A stretch of 64,000 nt of DNA from assembly GCF_000238355.1 (NCBI RefSeq), contig NZ_AHCA01000001.1:62001-126000 (forward strand). Direction: 5' to 3'. This document shows positions 18,257 to 26,837 of this stretch, in pieces. The notes beneath the pieces are model-generated. The model saw nothing but the letters and a program-made list of their open reading frames with translations. It had not been told where the DNA came from and ran no database searches. The number at the start of each line of letters is the position of its first letter. The stretch's first letter is position 1. A program made the position numbers and the translations under genes. This DNA comes from Pseudoalteromonas haloplanktis ATCC 14393. Lineage in GTDB: Bacteria; Pseudomonadota; Gammaproteobacteria; Enterobacterales; Alteromonadaceae.

Positions 18257-19620
18257 TCAACTGGCAGGCAAACAGCTACCCTAAAACCTTTGTACAAGGA
18301 ACTAACTATAAGCAGCGTAAATTAAATCCGCCGCTTATATTAACCTGTGGCTTTATTGTTTTAATTATTATCGGTACCGGTTTGTTACTTACTCCACTTG
18401 CCAGCACCAAGCCACTGAGCCTAATGCAAGCTATGTTTACCGCCACGTCAGCAGTGACAGTAACAGGGCTTGTGGTAATTGACACGGGGACCGCACTGAC
18501 ATTATTTGGCCAAAGTGTTGTTATGGTACTCATTCAAATTGGTGGCATTGGCTTTATGACGGTTGCAGTTATTTCACTCTTAAGCTTAGGTAAAACGCTG
18601 GGCTTACAACAGCGACTATTAGCAAGTACAGCTCTTGACACTAACGACTTATCGGGTGTGATAAAAGTGGCTAAATATGTGGTGGTTTATTCTTTAATTA
18701 TTGAAAGTATCGCTTTTCTACTACTTTGGGCTAGTTGGTTTGATGACTACGGCATTTGGCACAGCGCTTATCAAAGCCTGTTTTACACCATATCAGCCTT
18801 TAACAATGCAGGCTTTGCATTAAGTCCTGACAGCCTGAGTCAGTTTCGTGGTGATTTTATGGTCAATTTAGTGATCACTGTGTTATTTATAACAGGCGGG
18901 TTAGGTTTTACTGTACTGATCGACATTTACCAGCAACGTCGCTGGCAAAAGTTAGCAACCAATACCCGTATTGTTCTACTTGCAACCTTAATCATTAATA
19001 GCTTAGCCTTTGTACTAATATTTTTATTTGAATACACAAACCCACTTACTTTAGCTAACTTGTCAATCAATGAACAACTTCTCAGCGCCTGGTTTCAAGC
19101 CGTCACACCTCGTACAGCAGGGTTTAATACACTACCAATTGACTCACTGACTACCGACTCAACATTATTTACTATGTTGCTAATGATGATTGGCGGCGGT
19201 TCAGTTAGCACCGCCAGTGGGATCAAGTTAGGCACTTTTGTCATTTTATTATTAGCCATGTACAGCTACCTACGCCAACACGCTACGGTGACTATATTCA
19301 ACCGCCAGCTCAGTGACAAACTAGTTATCAAAGCATTAAGCGTGATGATTTTATATATGTTTATCGCCTTCACCAGCATTATGATCATCGCCCGCATCGA
19401 ACCATTAGCCGTGATGGATATTAGTTTTGAAGTAATTTCAGCACTGAGCACCGTTGGCCTTTCAAGAGGCATTACAAGTGAGCTTGGCACCTCGAGTCAA
19501 TGCTTGATCATACTATTAATGATTATTGGCCGCGTTGGCCCACTAACATTCGCCTATTGCTTTGCCAAACAAAAAAAGCAACCGCTAACCTACCCAGTCA
19601 CCTCAATTCAAATTGGTTAA
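18253..19620 (+). CDS. TrkH/KtrB-family potassium uptake membrane protein
   Basis: A 455-residue multi-span membrane protein with the four-fold P-loop architecture of the Trk/Ktr/HKT superfamily: FTATSAVTVTGLVVIDTG (first pore loop), FYTISAFNNAGFALSPDSL (second), AVTPRTAGFNTLPI (third) and VISALSTVGLSRGITSELG (fourth), each with the selectivity-filter Gly. GGGSVSTASGIKLGTF is the conserved linker of the third repeat. It forms the K+ (possibly Na+-coupled) uptake system with the overlapping KtrA-like subunit. The neighbouring KdpDE-like pair suggests control by potassium or osmotic signals. Confidence 0.92.
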   Translation: MINWQANSYPKTFVQGTNYKQRKLNPPLILTCGFIVLIIIGTGLLLTPLASTKPLSLMQAMFTATSAVTVTGLVVIDTGTALTLFGQSVVMVLIQIGGIGFMTVAVISLLSLGKTLGLQQRLLASTALDTNDLSGVIKVAKYVVVYSLIIESIAFLLLWASWFDDYGIWHSAYQSLFYTISAFNNAGFALSPDSLSQFRGDFMVNLVITVLFITGGLGFTVLIDIYQQRRWQKLATNTRIVLLATLIINSLAFVLIFLFEYTNPLTLANLSINEQLLSAWFQAVTPRTAGFNTLPIDSLTTDSTLFTMLLMMIGGGSVSTASGIKLGTFVILLLAMYSYLRQHATVTIFNRQLSDKLVIKALSVMILYMFIAFTSIMIIARIEPLAVMDISFEVISALSTVGLSRGITSELGTSSQCLIILLMIIGRVGPLTFAYCFAKQKKQPLTYPVTSIQIG

Positions 19621-19721
19621 TAAACAACGTTGATATTAATAGCAAAGACACCCACCTTTAATTCATGGAAGAATTAAAGGAAGTAAATTTTTGAAAGTGA
19701 AACTTCACTTTACAAGGCAAT

Positions 19722-20048
19722 TCAGATCCCTGCGATATCACGCTCGGTGACACATTCGTCAGATGCCATTTCAAATTCGCGGCATACTAACGGACGATTT
19801 TCGTAAATTGAACACATTAAGGTATTACGATCAAGAGCTTGACACCAACCGTCTGCAGCGCGTTTCATCACTTCACTGCCCCATTTATCATATGCAATAT
19901 AATGAAATGGCACGCCAGTATCAGTTACAATACGTACTTCCAACTGGCAACAACAAGCTTGGCAGTTCGCGCAGGTAACAAGTTCTTTAGCTGACGTAAT
20001 ATTTTTTACTGCAATGGCATTTTTGTCGGGGCGAACTATGTGGGGCAT
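19722..20048 (-). CDS. YkgJ-family cysteine cluster protein
   Basis: A 108-residue protein with the Cys cluster of the YkgJ/CxxCxxCC family: CANCQACCCQLEVRI near the N-terminus, then WCQALD, MCSIYENRPLVCREFE and DECV. The C-x-I-Y-x-x-R-P-x-x-C-R-E-F signature is diagnostic. Family members are predicted to bind a metal or Fe-S cluster, with no established reaction. An inverted repeat (CCTTTAATTC / GAATTAAAGG, 19655-19680) separates its 3' end from the convergent potassium transporter gene. Confidence 0.85.
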   Translation of the reverse strand: MPHIVRPDKNAIAVKNITSAKELVTCANCQACCCQLEVRIVTDTGVPFHYIAYDKWGSEVMKRAADGWCQALDRNTLMCSIYENRPLVCREFEMASDECVTERDIAGI

Positions 20049-20050
20049 AA

Positions 20051-20074
20051 AGGCTTACTTTTAAGAATAAGCCT
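20051..20074 (-). terminator. hairpin downstream of the recQ-like gene
   Basis: AGGCTTA (20051-20057) pairs with TAAGCCT (20068-20074). Read on the minus strand it follows the recQ-like stop codon by about 20 nt and precedes TTTATG. The short T-run makes it a weak or partial terminator. Confidence 0.5.
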
Positions 20075-20093
20075 CTAGCATACCTGAGTGAGT

Positions 20094-22031
20094 TTAGCGT
20101 GCCAGCAATTTCGCTTTTATTTCACTGTAACGCTGTTGTTCACATAAGCCAAACCCGCTAAGCTGGCGAACTTTATTACGGGCAAATAACGGTACACTCA
20201 TACCTGCTAAAAAGCGGCACTGGGTTTCAATACCTAGGTTATTTATACCTTTACTCGCGAGGTGACTAATTAATTCATCAACCTTTTGATAAATGACAGC
20301 ATCGTCAGCAAAGTGGTGAGCGAGAGAGTATTCAAGTGTTACAGCTTGGCCTCTACATACCGAACAATGGCCGCATTGCTGCGGTGCTTGGTTATCATCA
20401 AAATAACGAGCAAGGTTATAGCTTAAACATGTTCTGAGTTCAAAAAAGCGAATTAATGCGCCAATACGTTTGATCTCTGCTTGCTCTTTACCTACAAAGT
20501 AAGCATGTAACTGCTGTGCTAACTCAGGGTTACTAATAACGTGACTATGTACTTGATAGACTTGGGTGATTCGCTTTGTTTCAAGGGCTATTAAATTTTT
20601 CTCGGCTAAGTAATCTAGGGCTGCAACTACCCGTTTTCGATCAACCTGAGCGGTTTGGGTAAGGGTATCAAAATTTAACGTACCCCAGATTTTTTTAAAT
20701 TGAGTATGGCTGAATATTAAATTTAAAAACTCTTGGCGGGCTGCGTCAAAATGACTTAATAATGCGGCTTTATCTTCTAAAAACTTATATTTAAAGTCAG
20801 CGTAATAAGCGTATAGCGGCGTTATTGCACCTTGCATCTCCAGCTGTACGAGTAAGGTTTTTAGCGCTAACTGACGAATATTACTGTCGCTTGAGAGACT
20901 GTATTCCTGCATCTCCCACTGCTGTTGTTGATCTTGGTGTTGACGAATATCATTTATAACAAATTCAATACCATTAAGCTCAGGGGTGTCACCATAAACA
21001 AAGTTTTCAACCGTGTTTAAGCCATCTAAATTAGCCAACGTAAAACATTGTGATGACTGTCCGTCACGTCCTGCACGGCCAATTTCTTGGCTGTAGTTTT
21101 CAATCGATTTTGGTAAATCATAGTGAATAACAAAGCGAATGTCTGACTTATCAACCCCCATGCCAAACGCAATTGTGGCAACAACCACATTAATTTTACC
21201 CGCCATAAAGTCATCTTGAATATTGTACCGTAAGGTGTCTTCAAGCCCAGCATGATAAGCCACAGCATGTAAGCCTTGGCGGCTAAGTGCTTCAGCGACT
21301 TGTTCAGCGGTATGCTGCAAAGTCACATAAACAATGCCTGGGCCTTGTTGATCGCGAACAATTTTAGCGAGTGTACTGGCTTTTTCAGCCGTTTTAACAC
21401 TCAAGACTGATAAATCTAAATTAGCGCGATAAAATCCAGTTTGAACAATACATTCTGGTGCAATTGCAAAACGTTCGCTCATATCACGCTTTACTTTTTT
21501 AGTAGCAGTAGCCGTTAATAGCAATACGAGAGGAATATTTAACTCATCACGATAACGTGGTAGCTTTAAATAATCAGGCCTAAAGTTATGGCCCCATTCA
21601 GAAATACAGTGCGCTTCATCAACCACCAGCATAGAAATAGCAATTTGATTAATAAACTCACGAAATCGCTCATTTTTAAAGCGCTCTACCGACACCATCA
21701 GAATTTTCACTTTACCTGAGCGCACATCAGCCATAACGGTATGGCTTTGCTCTGCTGTTTGGCTTGAATCTAAACTCGCTGCGTAAATGCCTTTGGTATT
21801 TAAAAAGCTGATTTGATCTTTCATCAAGGCCAATAGCGGCGAAACCACTAAGGTTAAATTTGGTAAATGTAACGCTGTCAGCTGGTAACACAAAGACTTA
21901 CCAGAGCCGGTCGGAAAGATAGCCAGAGATGATTGATTATTTAACAGCTGCTCAATCGTTTGTTGCTGGCCTTGGCGAAATTGATTAAAACCAAAATGCT
22001 GCTCAAGCGAGGAAAGTAACGTATCGCTCAT
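20094..22031 (-). CDS. RecQ-family ATP-dependent DNA helicase without HRDC domain
   Basis: A 3'-5' superfamily 2 helicase for DNA repair. Motifs in order: FRQGQQQTIEQLL (motif 0), FPTGSGKSLCYQL (Walker A), VVSPLLALMKDQ, LVVDEAHCISEWGHNFRPDYLKL (DEAH plus aromatic loop), LTATATKKV, GIVYVTLQHTAEQ, VVATIAFGMGVDKSDIRFVIHYDLPKSIENYSQEIGRAGRDGQ. The zinc-binding part is present (CLSYN...CGHCSVCRG). No HRDC domain follows, so this is probably a RecQ paralogue and not the orthologue of E. coli RecQ. The start at 22031 (MSDTLL) has AAAGGAAA upstream; the longer frame to 22085 lacks a good site. Confidence 0.9.
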   Translation of the reverse strand: MSDTLLSSLEQHFGFNQFRQGQQQTIEQLLNNQSSLAIFPTGSGKSLCYQLTALHLPNLTLVVSPLLALMKDQISFLNTKGIYAASLDSSQTAEQSHTVMADVRSGKVKILMVSVERFKNERFREFINQIAISMLVVDEAHCISEWGHNFRPDYLKLPRYRDELNIPLVLLLTATATKKVKRDMSERFAIAPECIVQTGFYRANLDLSVLSVKTAEKASTLAKIVRDQQGPGIVYVTLQHTAEQVAEALSRQGLHAVAYHAGLEDTLRYNIQDDFMAGKINVVVATIAFGMGVDKSDIRFVIHYDLPKSIENYSQEIGRAGRDGQSSQCFTLANLDGLNTVENFVYGDTPELNGIEFVINDIRQHQDQQQQWEMQEYSLSSDSNIRQLALKTLLVQLEMQGAITPLYAYYADFKYKFLEDKAALLSHFDAARQEFLNLIFSHTQFKKIWGTLNFDTLTQTAQVDRKRVVAALDYLAEKNLIALETKRITQVYQVHSHVISNPELAQQLHAYFVGKEQAEIKRIGALIRFFELRTCLSYNLARYFDDNQAPQQCGHCSVCRGQAVTLEYSLAHHFADDAVIYQKVDELISHLASKGINNLGIETQCRFLAGMSVPLFARNKVRQLSGFGLCEQQRYSEIKAKLLAR

Positions 22032-22400
22032 AATATTTCCTTTATTAAATTCCCTAATAAAGGAAATCATAGTTTGAAAATTCAATATTCGCTATGGTAA
22101 CTTTATTTTAGTTTTGTTTCTTGGCTTATCTGGGGCGTGTTGATCTTTCGAAGTTACTTTTTCAGCGGTGTATTTGAGTTTAGGCAAGGCTGCAAAAATG
22201 CAGTTTAGTTATGGACGGTAATTGTTCCACGGTTATTCTGCATCATGCAGTAGTGCGATTGCACAGCTTATAGTTGTAAATGCAGTGCCAAGAAATTTAA
22301 ATATCTCTTGTATTACTTGAATAGTTGGATGGTTGGATGGGGTAAGGAAGAATAATCGCCCTATATAGTTTTTCTACACAAGGCAATTATCACGTTACGA
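22032..22400. other. intergenic region without recognised gene
   Basis: Holds the upstream region of the recQ-like gene. A stretch around 22125-22190 (GTGTTGATCTTTCGAAG and following) recalls IS-end sequences seen in marine gammaproteobacteria, but no transposase fragment or inverted repeat could be identified, so no mobile element is called. Confidence 0.4.
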
Positions 22401-23333
22401 TTAATTACAGCTATAATTTACTACACACTTTTGCCCCTCTGAATCACAATCCATTTTTTCGGCACGGCAAGTCTTTGAATCACCACCACTCCCACCAGAA
22501 ATAGTAACCATCGTTCCAAGTGATTCAATATACCTAAAGAAAGCGTCTCCGTATGCGCCAGAAAATGACTTATCTCTTAATTCGAAAGAAGACATTGGCA
22601 CAAGTTCATCATTTTCATCACGAGCTTGTCCAAGTCCTGTAACATCAAGTTCCACATTTCCATTAACAAGTTTTATCGAAAATTTAACTTCTATTTTCGT
22701 ACCATCAGAAAAACTAACTATCACATAAGTATTATTAATTGCTGCTATCGCAACTCCCGCAACCACTGCACTGGCCGATATACTCGTATTACCAGCTAAT
22801 ATCTCAGCTATAGCTTTAGCATTGTGTATCTTTGTAGATATTCTACCGTCACTATAAACAAAATGTTCTATTTGAGATATAAAAGCGTTTTTATGTAAAA
22901 GGGCTTCATAAACACTTCTAAAAGCAAATGAATCATCTAACTGATACCCACCGTTAAGAACATTAGTGATACCATTATATTCACTTTTAATATCTTTAAG
23001 CCGTTGGTTGGAAGTTTGATCGTTTGAGTTTACCATTACGTCCAGTGTGGTTTGTTCGCTATTACCACCCCAACCATCACCTCCCCCGAAAGAAGCAGAG
23101 CTAACAGATACGGTAACTTTAGAATAAACGCCCCTTCCTAGATCGAGGTAAGCCATATTATACTCACCAATAGGTGCATGAAGATACATGGTTCTAGCAT
23201 GAGTTCGAATATCGGTTTGACTACAGTAATCACATTTGACTACTGAACTGGCGAGTATTTCTGGGGTAGCTGCCTGTACTTTAAATAGAGTTAAAAATAA
23301 AACAAAAATAGTGATATTAATTAGCATCTTCAT
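22401..23333 (-). CDS. secreted hypothetical protein with N- and C-terminal Cys pairs
   Basis: A 310-residue protein with a signal peptide (MKMLINITIFVLFLTLFKVQAA). The mature N-terminus has CDYCSQTDIRTHA; the C-terminus has CRAEKMDCDSEGQKCVVNYSCN, so disulfides or metal binding at both ends are likely. A central glycine-rich turn (SASFGGGDGWGGNSE) and a small-residue helix (ILAGNTSISASAVVAGVAIAAI) that could insert in or cross a membrane are visible. A beta domain follows (YVIVSFSDGTKIEVKFSIKLVNGNVELDVTGLG). No family was recognised. It is flanked by long gene-poor DNA on both sides, which suggests an accessory gene. Confidence 0.6.
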   Translation of the reverse strand: MKMLINITIFVLFLTLFKVQAATPEILASSVVKCDYCSQTDIRTHARTMYLHAPIGEYNMAYLDLGRGVYSKVTVSVSSASFGGGDGWGGNSEQTTLDVMVNSNDQTSNQRLKDIKSEYNGITNVLNGGYQLDDSFAFRSVYEALLHKNAFISQIEHFVYSDGRISTKIHNAKAIAEILAGNTSISASAVVAGVAIAAINNTYVIVSFSDGTKIEVKFSIKLVNGNVELDVTGLGQARDENDELVPMSSFELRDKSFSGAYGDAFFRYIESLGTMVTISGGSGGDSKTCRAEKMDCDSEGQKCVVNYSCN

Positions 23334-23859
23334 TTAAGTAATTCCCTTATACTTTTAATCATATCAAAGTAGCGAACTCACGTTATAACTCGATCCCGAA
23401 GCATAACAATAGCCCTTTGTACACTAACTTATTATTGAACGCTTACTATTCGTATATTGCCTTACTGCACTTCGAATTAATCTTCGAAATACCGCACACA
23501 TTGAACAACAATTAAACAATTAAATAAGAAAATTGTCAAATTTAGCTTAACTCACTAACTATTTTAAGCCTTAAAATATCAGGGCGCGAACATGCTTTGT
23601 GAATGATATAAATCAAATAACAACTCATCTCTAAAAATAAGAAAAACAATCTATTAACATTTACTTCTTATAGTCTTTTGCTATTTATATATTGTTTTAC
23701 CATGCTTCTTTTCACTCTGAAAAATACAGCTATATACTGCGCACTTAGTGATTCATGTATTGACTGACATCTTCTTTGAAAACCACAGCTAATATCCAGT
23801 ACTATGGATTTCCTGTAAGCCTATGATGATTGATAACTTTGTTGTTTAGAATGATTATT
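23334..23859. other. AT-rich intergenic region without recognised gene
   Basis: No frame with coding character, no clear inverted repeat and no terminator was seen. The end near 23334 should hold the promoter of the secreted hypothetical protein. The AT content is higher than in surrounding genes, in keeping with acquired or decaying DNA. Confidence 0.5.
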
Positions 23860-24003
23860 TTACTGACAAATCAATTTAAAAGGCGCATTATTAAAGCGTT
23901 GCTTGAAAAGGTGTTTTAACGCTTCAGCCTGCTCAATACCTAAGTATTCTTTGCCTTGAGCCACCAAAAGAGTATTTAGGTATAATTCTTTTGAGGGCAA
24001 CGT
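23860..24003 (-). pseudogene. possible 3' remnant of a lost gene (about 47 codons)
   Basis: On the minus strand a frame ending at 23860 encodes a protein-like tail: KELYLNTLLVAQGKEYLGIE, continuing into a helical segment ending FKLICQ. The amino-acid usage is that of a real protein, yet all possible starts (TTG at 24003, ATG further up) lie at or within the start of the opposing ndh gene. The simplest reading is the 3' end of a gene whose 5' part was removed when the ndh side was joined here. A genuine short protein starting at TTG is the alternative. No family was recognised. Confidence 0.35.
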
Positions 24004-24004
24004 A

Positions 24005-25309
24005 ATGATAACAACACATCCTAAAATCGTGATCATCGGTGGCGGTGCTGGCGGCTTAGAGCTAGCAACGCAATTAGGACATAAACTAGGAAAGAAAAAA
24101 CAAGCCGATATTCTACTTATAGATAAAAACCGCACTCACATTTGGAAGCCGTTACTTCATGAAGTAGCAACGGGCTCTATTGATGCCGATTTAGATGGTG
24201 TAGTTTACTCAGCCCATGCAGCAAAGCACCATTACAACTTTCAATTAGGTACTTTTTGTGCTCTAAATAATGCTGATAAAACAATAACTTTAAGCGCTTT
24301 AAATGACGAGCTAGGCCATCAAATTTTGCCACAGCGTACCGTTCATTATGACTACCTAGTCATCGCCATTGGTAGTGTAAGTAACGATTTCAACACTCCT
24401 GGTATTAAAGAGCATTGTTTTTATCTTGATTCAAATCAACAGGCTGAACGCTTTCAACACGCGCTACTCGATAACTTTACTCGCCTACATCAAGATGACG
24501 ACCCACAGCACGCATTAAATATTGCCATTGTGGGGGGTGGTGCAACGGGTGTCGAGCTTTCTGCTGAGCTGTATCATGTCTCTGATCTATTAAAGCTTTA
24601 CGGCCTTACAAATATGTCGGCTAAACGCTTACATATCCACTTAATTGAAGCTGGTCCGCGAATATTACCGGCCCTACCAGATAGAATTGCTAACTCTGCA
24701 AAGCGAGAGTTATTAAAGCTAGGCGTTCATGTTCGTGAAAATACCCAAGTTAAACAAGCCACTGAACAAGGTTTTATCACCAAAGATGATGAGCAGATCG
24801 ATGCCGATATTATGGTATGGGCCGCTGGTGTTAAAGCCCCTGATTTTGTTAAAGAATTGGGGATTTTTGAGCTGACTCGTAATAACCAAATAATGGTCAA
24901 TGACTACTTACAAAGTAACTGTGACGAGCGAATTTATGTACTGGGTGATTGCTGTGCGTTTACCCAACAAGACGGAAAACTCGTGCCACCGCGCGCGCAA
25001 TCAGCTCACCAAATGGCACAATGTGTTGAAAAAAATCTAATGGCGACATTACGTCAACAACCGCTTCGCAGGTTTGAATATAATGACCATGGCTCATTGG
25101 TTAATTTATCGCGTTACAGCACTGTAGGCAGTTTAATGGGTAACCTCACCAGCAACAGCTTTTTTATCGAAGGTAGGATTGCCCGTTTTATGTATATCTC
25201 ACTCTACCGCATGCACCAACGTGCTATTCATGGCAGCGCAAAAACATTTGCTCTTTGGATAAGTGAAAAAGTGCTACGAGTGGTAAGACCAAAAATGAAG
25301 CTACATTAA
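24005..25309 (+). CDS. ndh: type II NADH dehydrogenase (NDH-2)
   Basis: A flavoprotein that passes electrons from NADH to quinone without proton pumping. Residues 9-14 GGGAGG in IVIIGGGAGGLELA bind FAD; IDKNRTHIWKPLLHEVATGSID is the NDH-2 signature near the flavin; IAIVGGGATGVELSAEL is the NADH-binding Rossmann site; VLGDCCAF and PPRAQSAHQMAQ form the quinone-side region. The C-terminal amphipathic part (FMYISLYRMHQRAIHGSAKTFALWISEKVLRVVRPKMKLH) anchors the enzyme peripherally to the inner membrane. GAGGG precedes the ATG. The length of 434 residues is normal. Confidence 0.93.
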   Translation: MITTHPKIVIIGGGAGGLELATQLGHKLGKKKQADILLIDKNRTHIWKPLLHEVATGSIDADLDGVVYSAHAAKHHYNFQLGTFCALNNADKTITLSALNDELGHQILPQRTVHYDYLVIAIGSVSNDFNTPGIKEHCFYLDSNQQAERFQHALLDNFTRLHQDDDPQHALNIAIVGGGATGVELSAELYHVSDLLKLYGLTNMSAKRLHIHLIEAGPRILPALPDRIANSAKRELLKLGVHVRENTQVKQATEQGFITKDDEQIDADIMVWAAGVKAPDFVKELGIFELTRNNQIMVNDYLQSNCDERIYVLGDCCAFTQQDGKLVPPRAQSAHQMAQCVEKNLMATLRQQPLRRFEYNDHGSLVNLSRYSTVGSLMGNLTSNSFFIEGRIARFMYISLYRMHQRAIHGSAKTFALWISEKVLRVVRPKMKLH

Positions 25310-25361
25310 ACACTTAAAATATTGGTGGCAGGTTGCGCACACCTCGCCACCTCTTATAAAA

Positions 25362-25441
25362 GACATCCACCCTTTTATCACCTCTTATAAAAGACACCCA
25401 CCCTTTTATAATAGACATCCACTATTAATAATTGACATCCA
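25362..25441 (-). repeat. left repeat array of the RAYT: four TGGRTGTC units
   Basis: Four copies of GACAYCCA occur at 25362, 25393, 25414 and 25434 (spacing 31, 21 and 20 bp). Read on the minus strand each is TGGRTGTC followed by an AT-rich near-palindrome such as CTTTTATAAGAG. The heads GTGG match the GTRG tetranucleotide known at REP sequences mobilised by RAYTs. Confidence 0.7.
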
Positions 25442-25618
25442 TTTATTAATAAAGCGGCCACAACTTATCTGGTTAAGCAAGCTTGAGAGTAGGCGCGCTT
25501 TATAAAGTTAATAGAAATACGCTCTAAATAGGATTTTCAGGAAAATAGTGAAACATTTTACAACGCACATCAGCACAATATTTATTGAGGCAGGTTTAGG
25601 TGTATAACGGGCAAAAAA

Positions 25619-26593
25619 TTATGCTAATAACTTTTCACAATTAGTAAGGTTTGAGCGCCGTTTAAAATACTTATGCTGGCAAAATAATTTTAATGACTCA
25701 GGCCGACCGACAGCTCCATGAAACACAGTAGTAAACTTACTTGTTAGCTTTAACCAATTTTTAGGCTCTATATGCAACCTTTCAAGCAGAGGGGGTAACT
25801 CCCTAGGAATATAGCCAATTTTTTCAGCACGAATACAACGTCCTGTCACATCAACCAAGGTTAAATACGAAGTTAATTCAAAGGGTAAGCCTTTAGTCAT
25901 TTGCTTAGTTGTCATTCCTGAAAAACGTAATAAAAATTGAGACTGCTTCCCCTTTGCAGCAGAAGTAATGCGTTTTTGAACACTTGTAAAATTTGAACTT
26001 TCAGGTGTATCGGCAATACCGGCTCGAACTGGGTTTAAATCTACATATGCCATACAAGCTATTAATGCAGGCTCATCAAGCAAGGCTTGCGATTTGAATC
26101 GGCCTTCCCAAAATCGCCCTTTACAGTTATCTTCTTTATTAGCTCGACGTGCAATATATTCATTTAACGAACGCATAAACCAGCTGATATCCATCAACCT
26201 TGCACGATACTGTTTTATATTGTCTGAGGCAATTACGGTTTCGGCTTCAGAGAGCTTCCCCCCTTTAGCAAAACGGTGTGTAATATCAGAACCTTTAAAC
26301 GCTTTATGCCAACGTATAGCTATAGCTCTATCATTTACCCGCCCAGCCTTTTTGTTATCAACATGCAACACTATGTGTGTATGATTGCTCATTACTGCAT
26401 AAGCACAAATATCAATAAAAAATATTGAAGCTAGACGCATTAACTTATCTTCAACCCATTGCCTTCTATGCTCATATGATTGGCCTGTATATTTATCAAC
26501 TCCACATAAATGAGCCCTTCTAACACAGCGTGATACGCAATGATAATAGCGTGTGTTTACTAAACTAATTTGGCGATGCCTTGCTGTAGCCAT
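25619..26593 (-). CDS. REP-associated tyrosine transposase (Y1_Tnp family)
   Basis: A 324-residue HUH single-strand endonuclease when started at MATARHRQISL (26593). Motifs: RYYHCVSRCVRRAHLCG near the N-terminus, the HUH region YAVMSNHTHIVLHVD, KGRFWEGRFKSQALLDEPALIACMAYVDLNPVRAG carrying the catalytic Tyr and the NPVRAG signature. The family nicks single-stranded REP hairpins by a covalent 5'-phosphotyrosine. The second HUH residue pattern is H-T-H rather than H-hydrophobic-H, which occurs in this subgroup as far as I recall. The frame is intact, with a C-terminal extension of about 100 residues after the core. Confidence 0.88.
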   Translation of the reverse strand: MATARHRQISLVNTRYYHCVSRCVRRAHLCGVDKYTGQSYEHRRQWVEDKLMRLASIFFIDICAYAVMSNHTHIVLHVDNKKAGRVNDRAIAIRWHKAFKGSDITHRFAKGGKLSEAETVIASDNIKQYRARLMDISWFMRSLNEYIARRANKEDNCKGRFWEGRFKSQALLDEPALIACMAYVDLNPVRAGIADTPESSNFTSVQKRITSAAKGKQSQFLLRFSGMTTKQMTKGLPFELTSYLTLVDVTGRCIRAEKIGYIPRELPPLLERLHIEPKNWLKLTSKFTTVFHGAVGRPESLKLFCQHKYFKRRSNLTNCEKLLA

Positions 26594-26679
26594 AAATATC
26601 TCAAAAACCACGTCCCTTTATCAATACTAGCCTATTACGCTAATGCTGCAAATTCAGCTGTTATTTTTATCTGGAAAAA

Positions 26680-26738
26680 TGGGTGTCAGTCTAGACCGTC
26701 TTTTTAAATCATCGCTAGTACTAACAAAAGTGGGTGTC
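26680..26738 (+). repeat. right repeats of the RAYT: two TGGGTGTC units
   Basis: TGGGTGTC at 26680-26687 is followed by the perfect palindrome GTCTAGAC; a second TGGGTGTC at 26731-26738 is preceded by AAAAG, giving a GTGGGTGTC head. Both are inverted relative to the left array. Confidence 0.65.
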
Positions 26739-26837
26739 TTCTTACTATTAGAGTACAGTTAAGAGCATTAAATATTGTCTTCAAATTTTAATATTTCCCC
26801 TGTAAATTAGCATAAACCAACTGAAAGGAATGATGCT

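Larger units (their letters stand above)
25350..26740 (-). mobile_element. RAYT locus with flanking inverted REP-like repeats
   Basis: The tyrosine transposase gene is bracketed by oppositely oriented TGGRTGTC repeats: four on the left (minus-oriented) and two on the right (plus-oriented, 26680 and 26731). The limits given are those of the outermost repeats. Such REP-transposase-REP units are known as REPtrons; they are usually single-copy and domesticated rather than freely mobile. Confidence 0.65.

Noticed and set aside
22125..22200. IS-element remnant
   Set aside because: The sequence looked familiar as an IS end, but neither inverted repeats nor a transposase fragment could be shown.
25362..25441. 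Short regularly spaced repeats resembling a CRISPR array
   Set aside because: Units are only about 8 bp, spacing varies (31, 21, 20), the intervening DNA is itself palindromic, and no cas gene is near. They fit REP-like repeats of the adjacent transposase.
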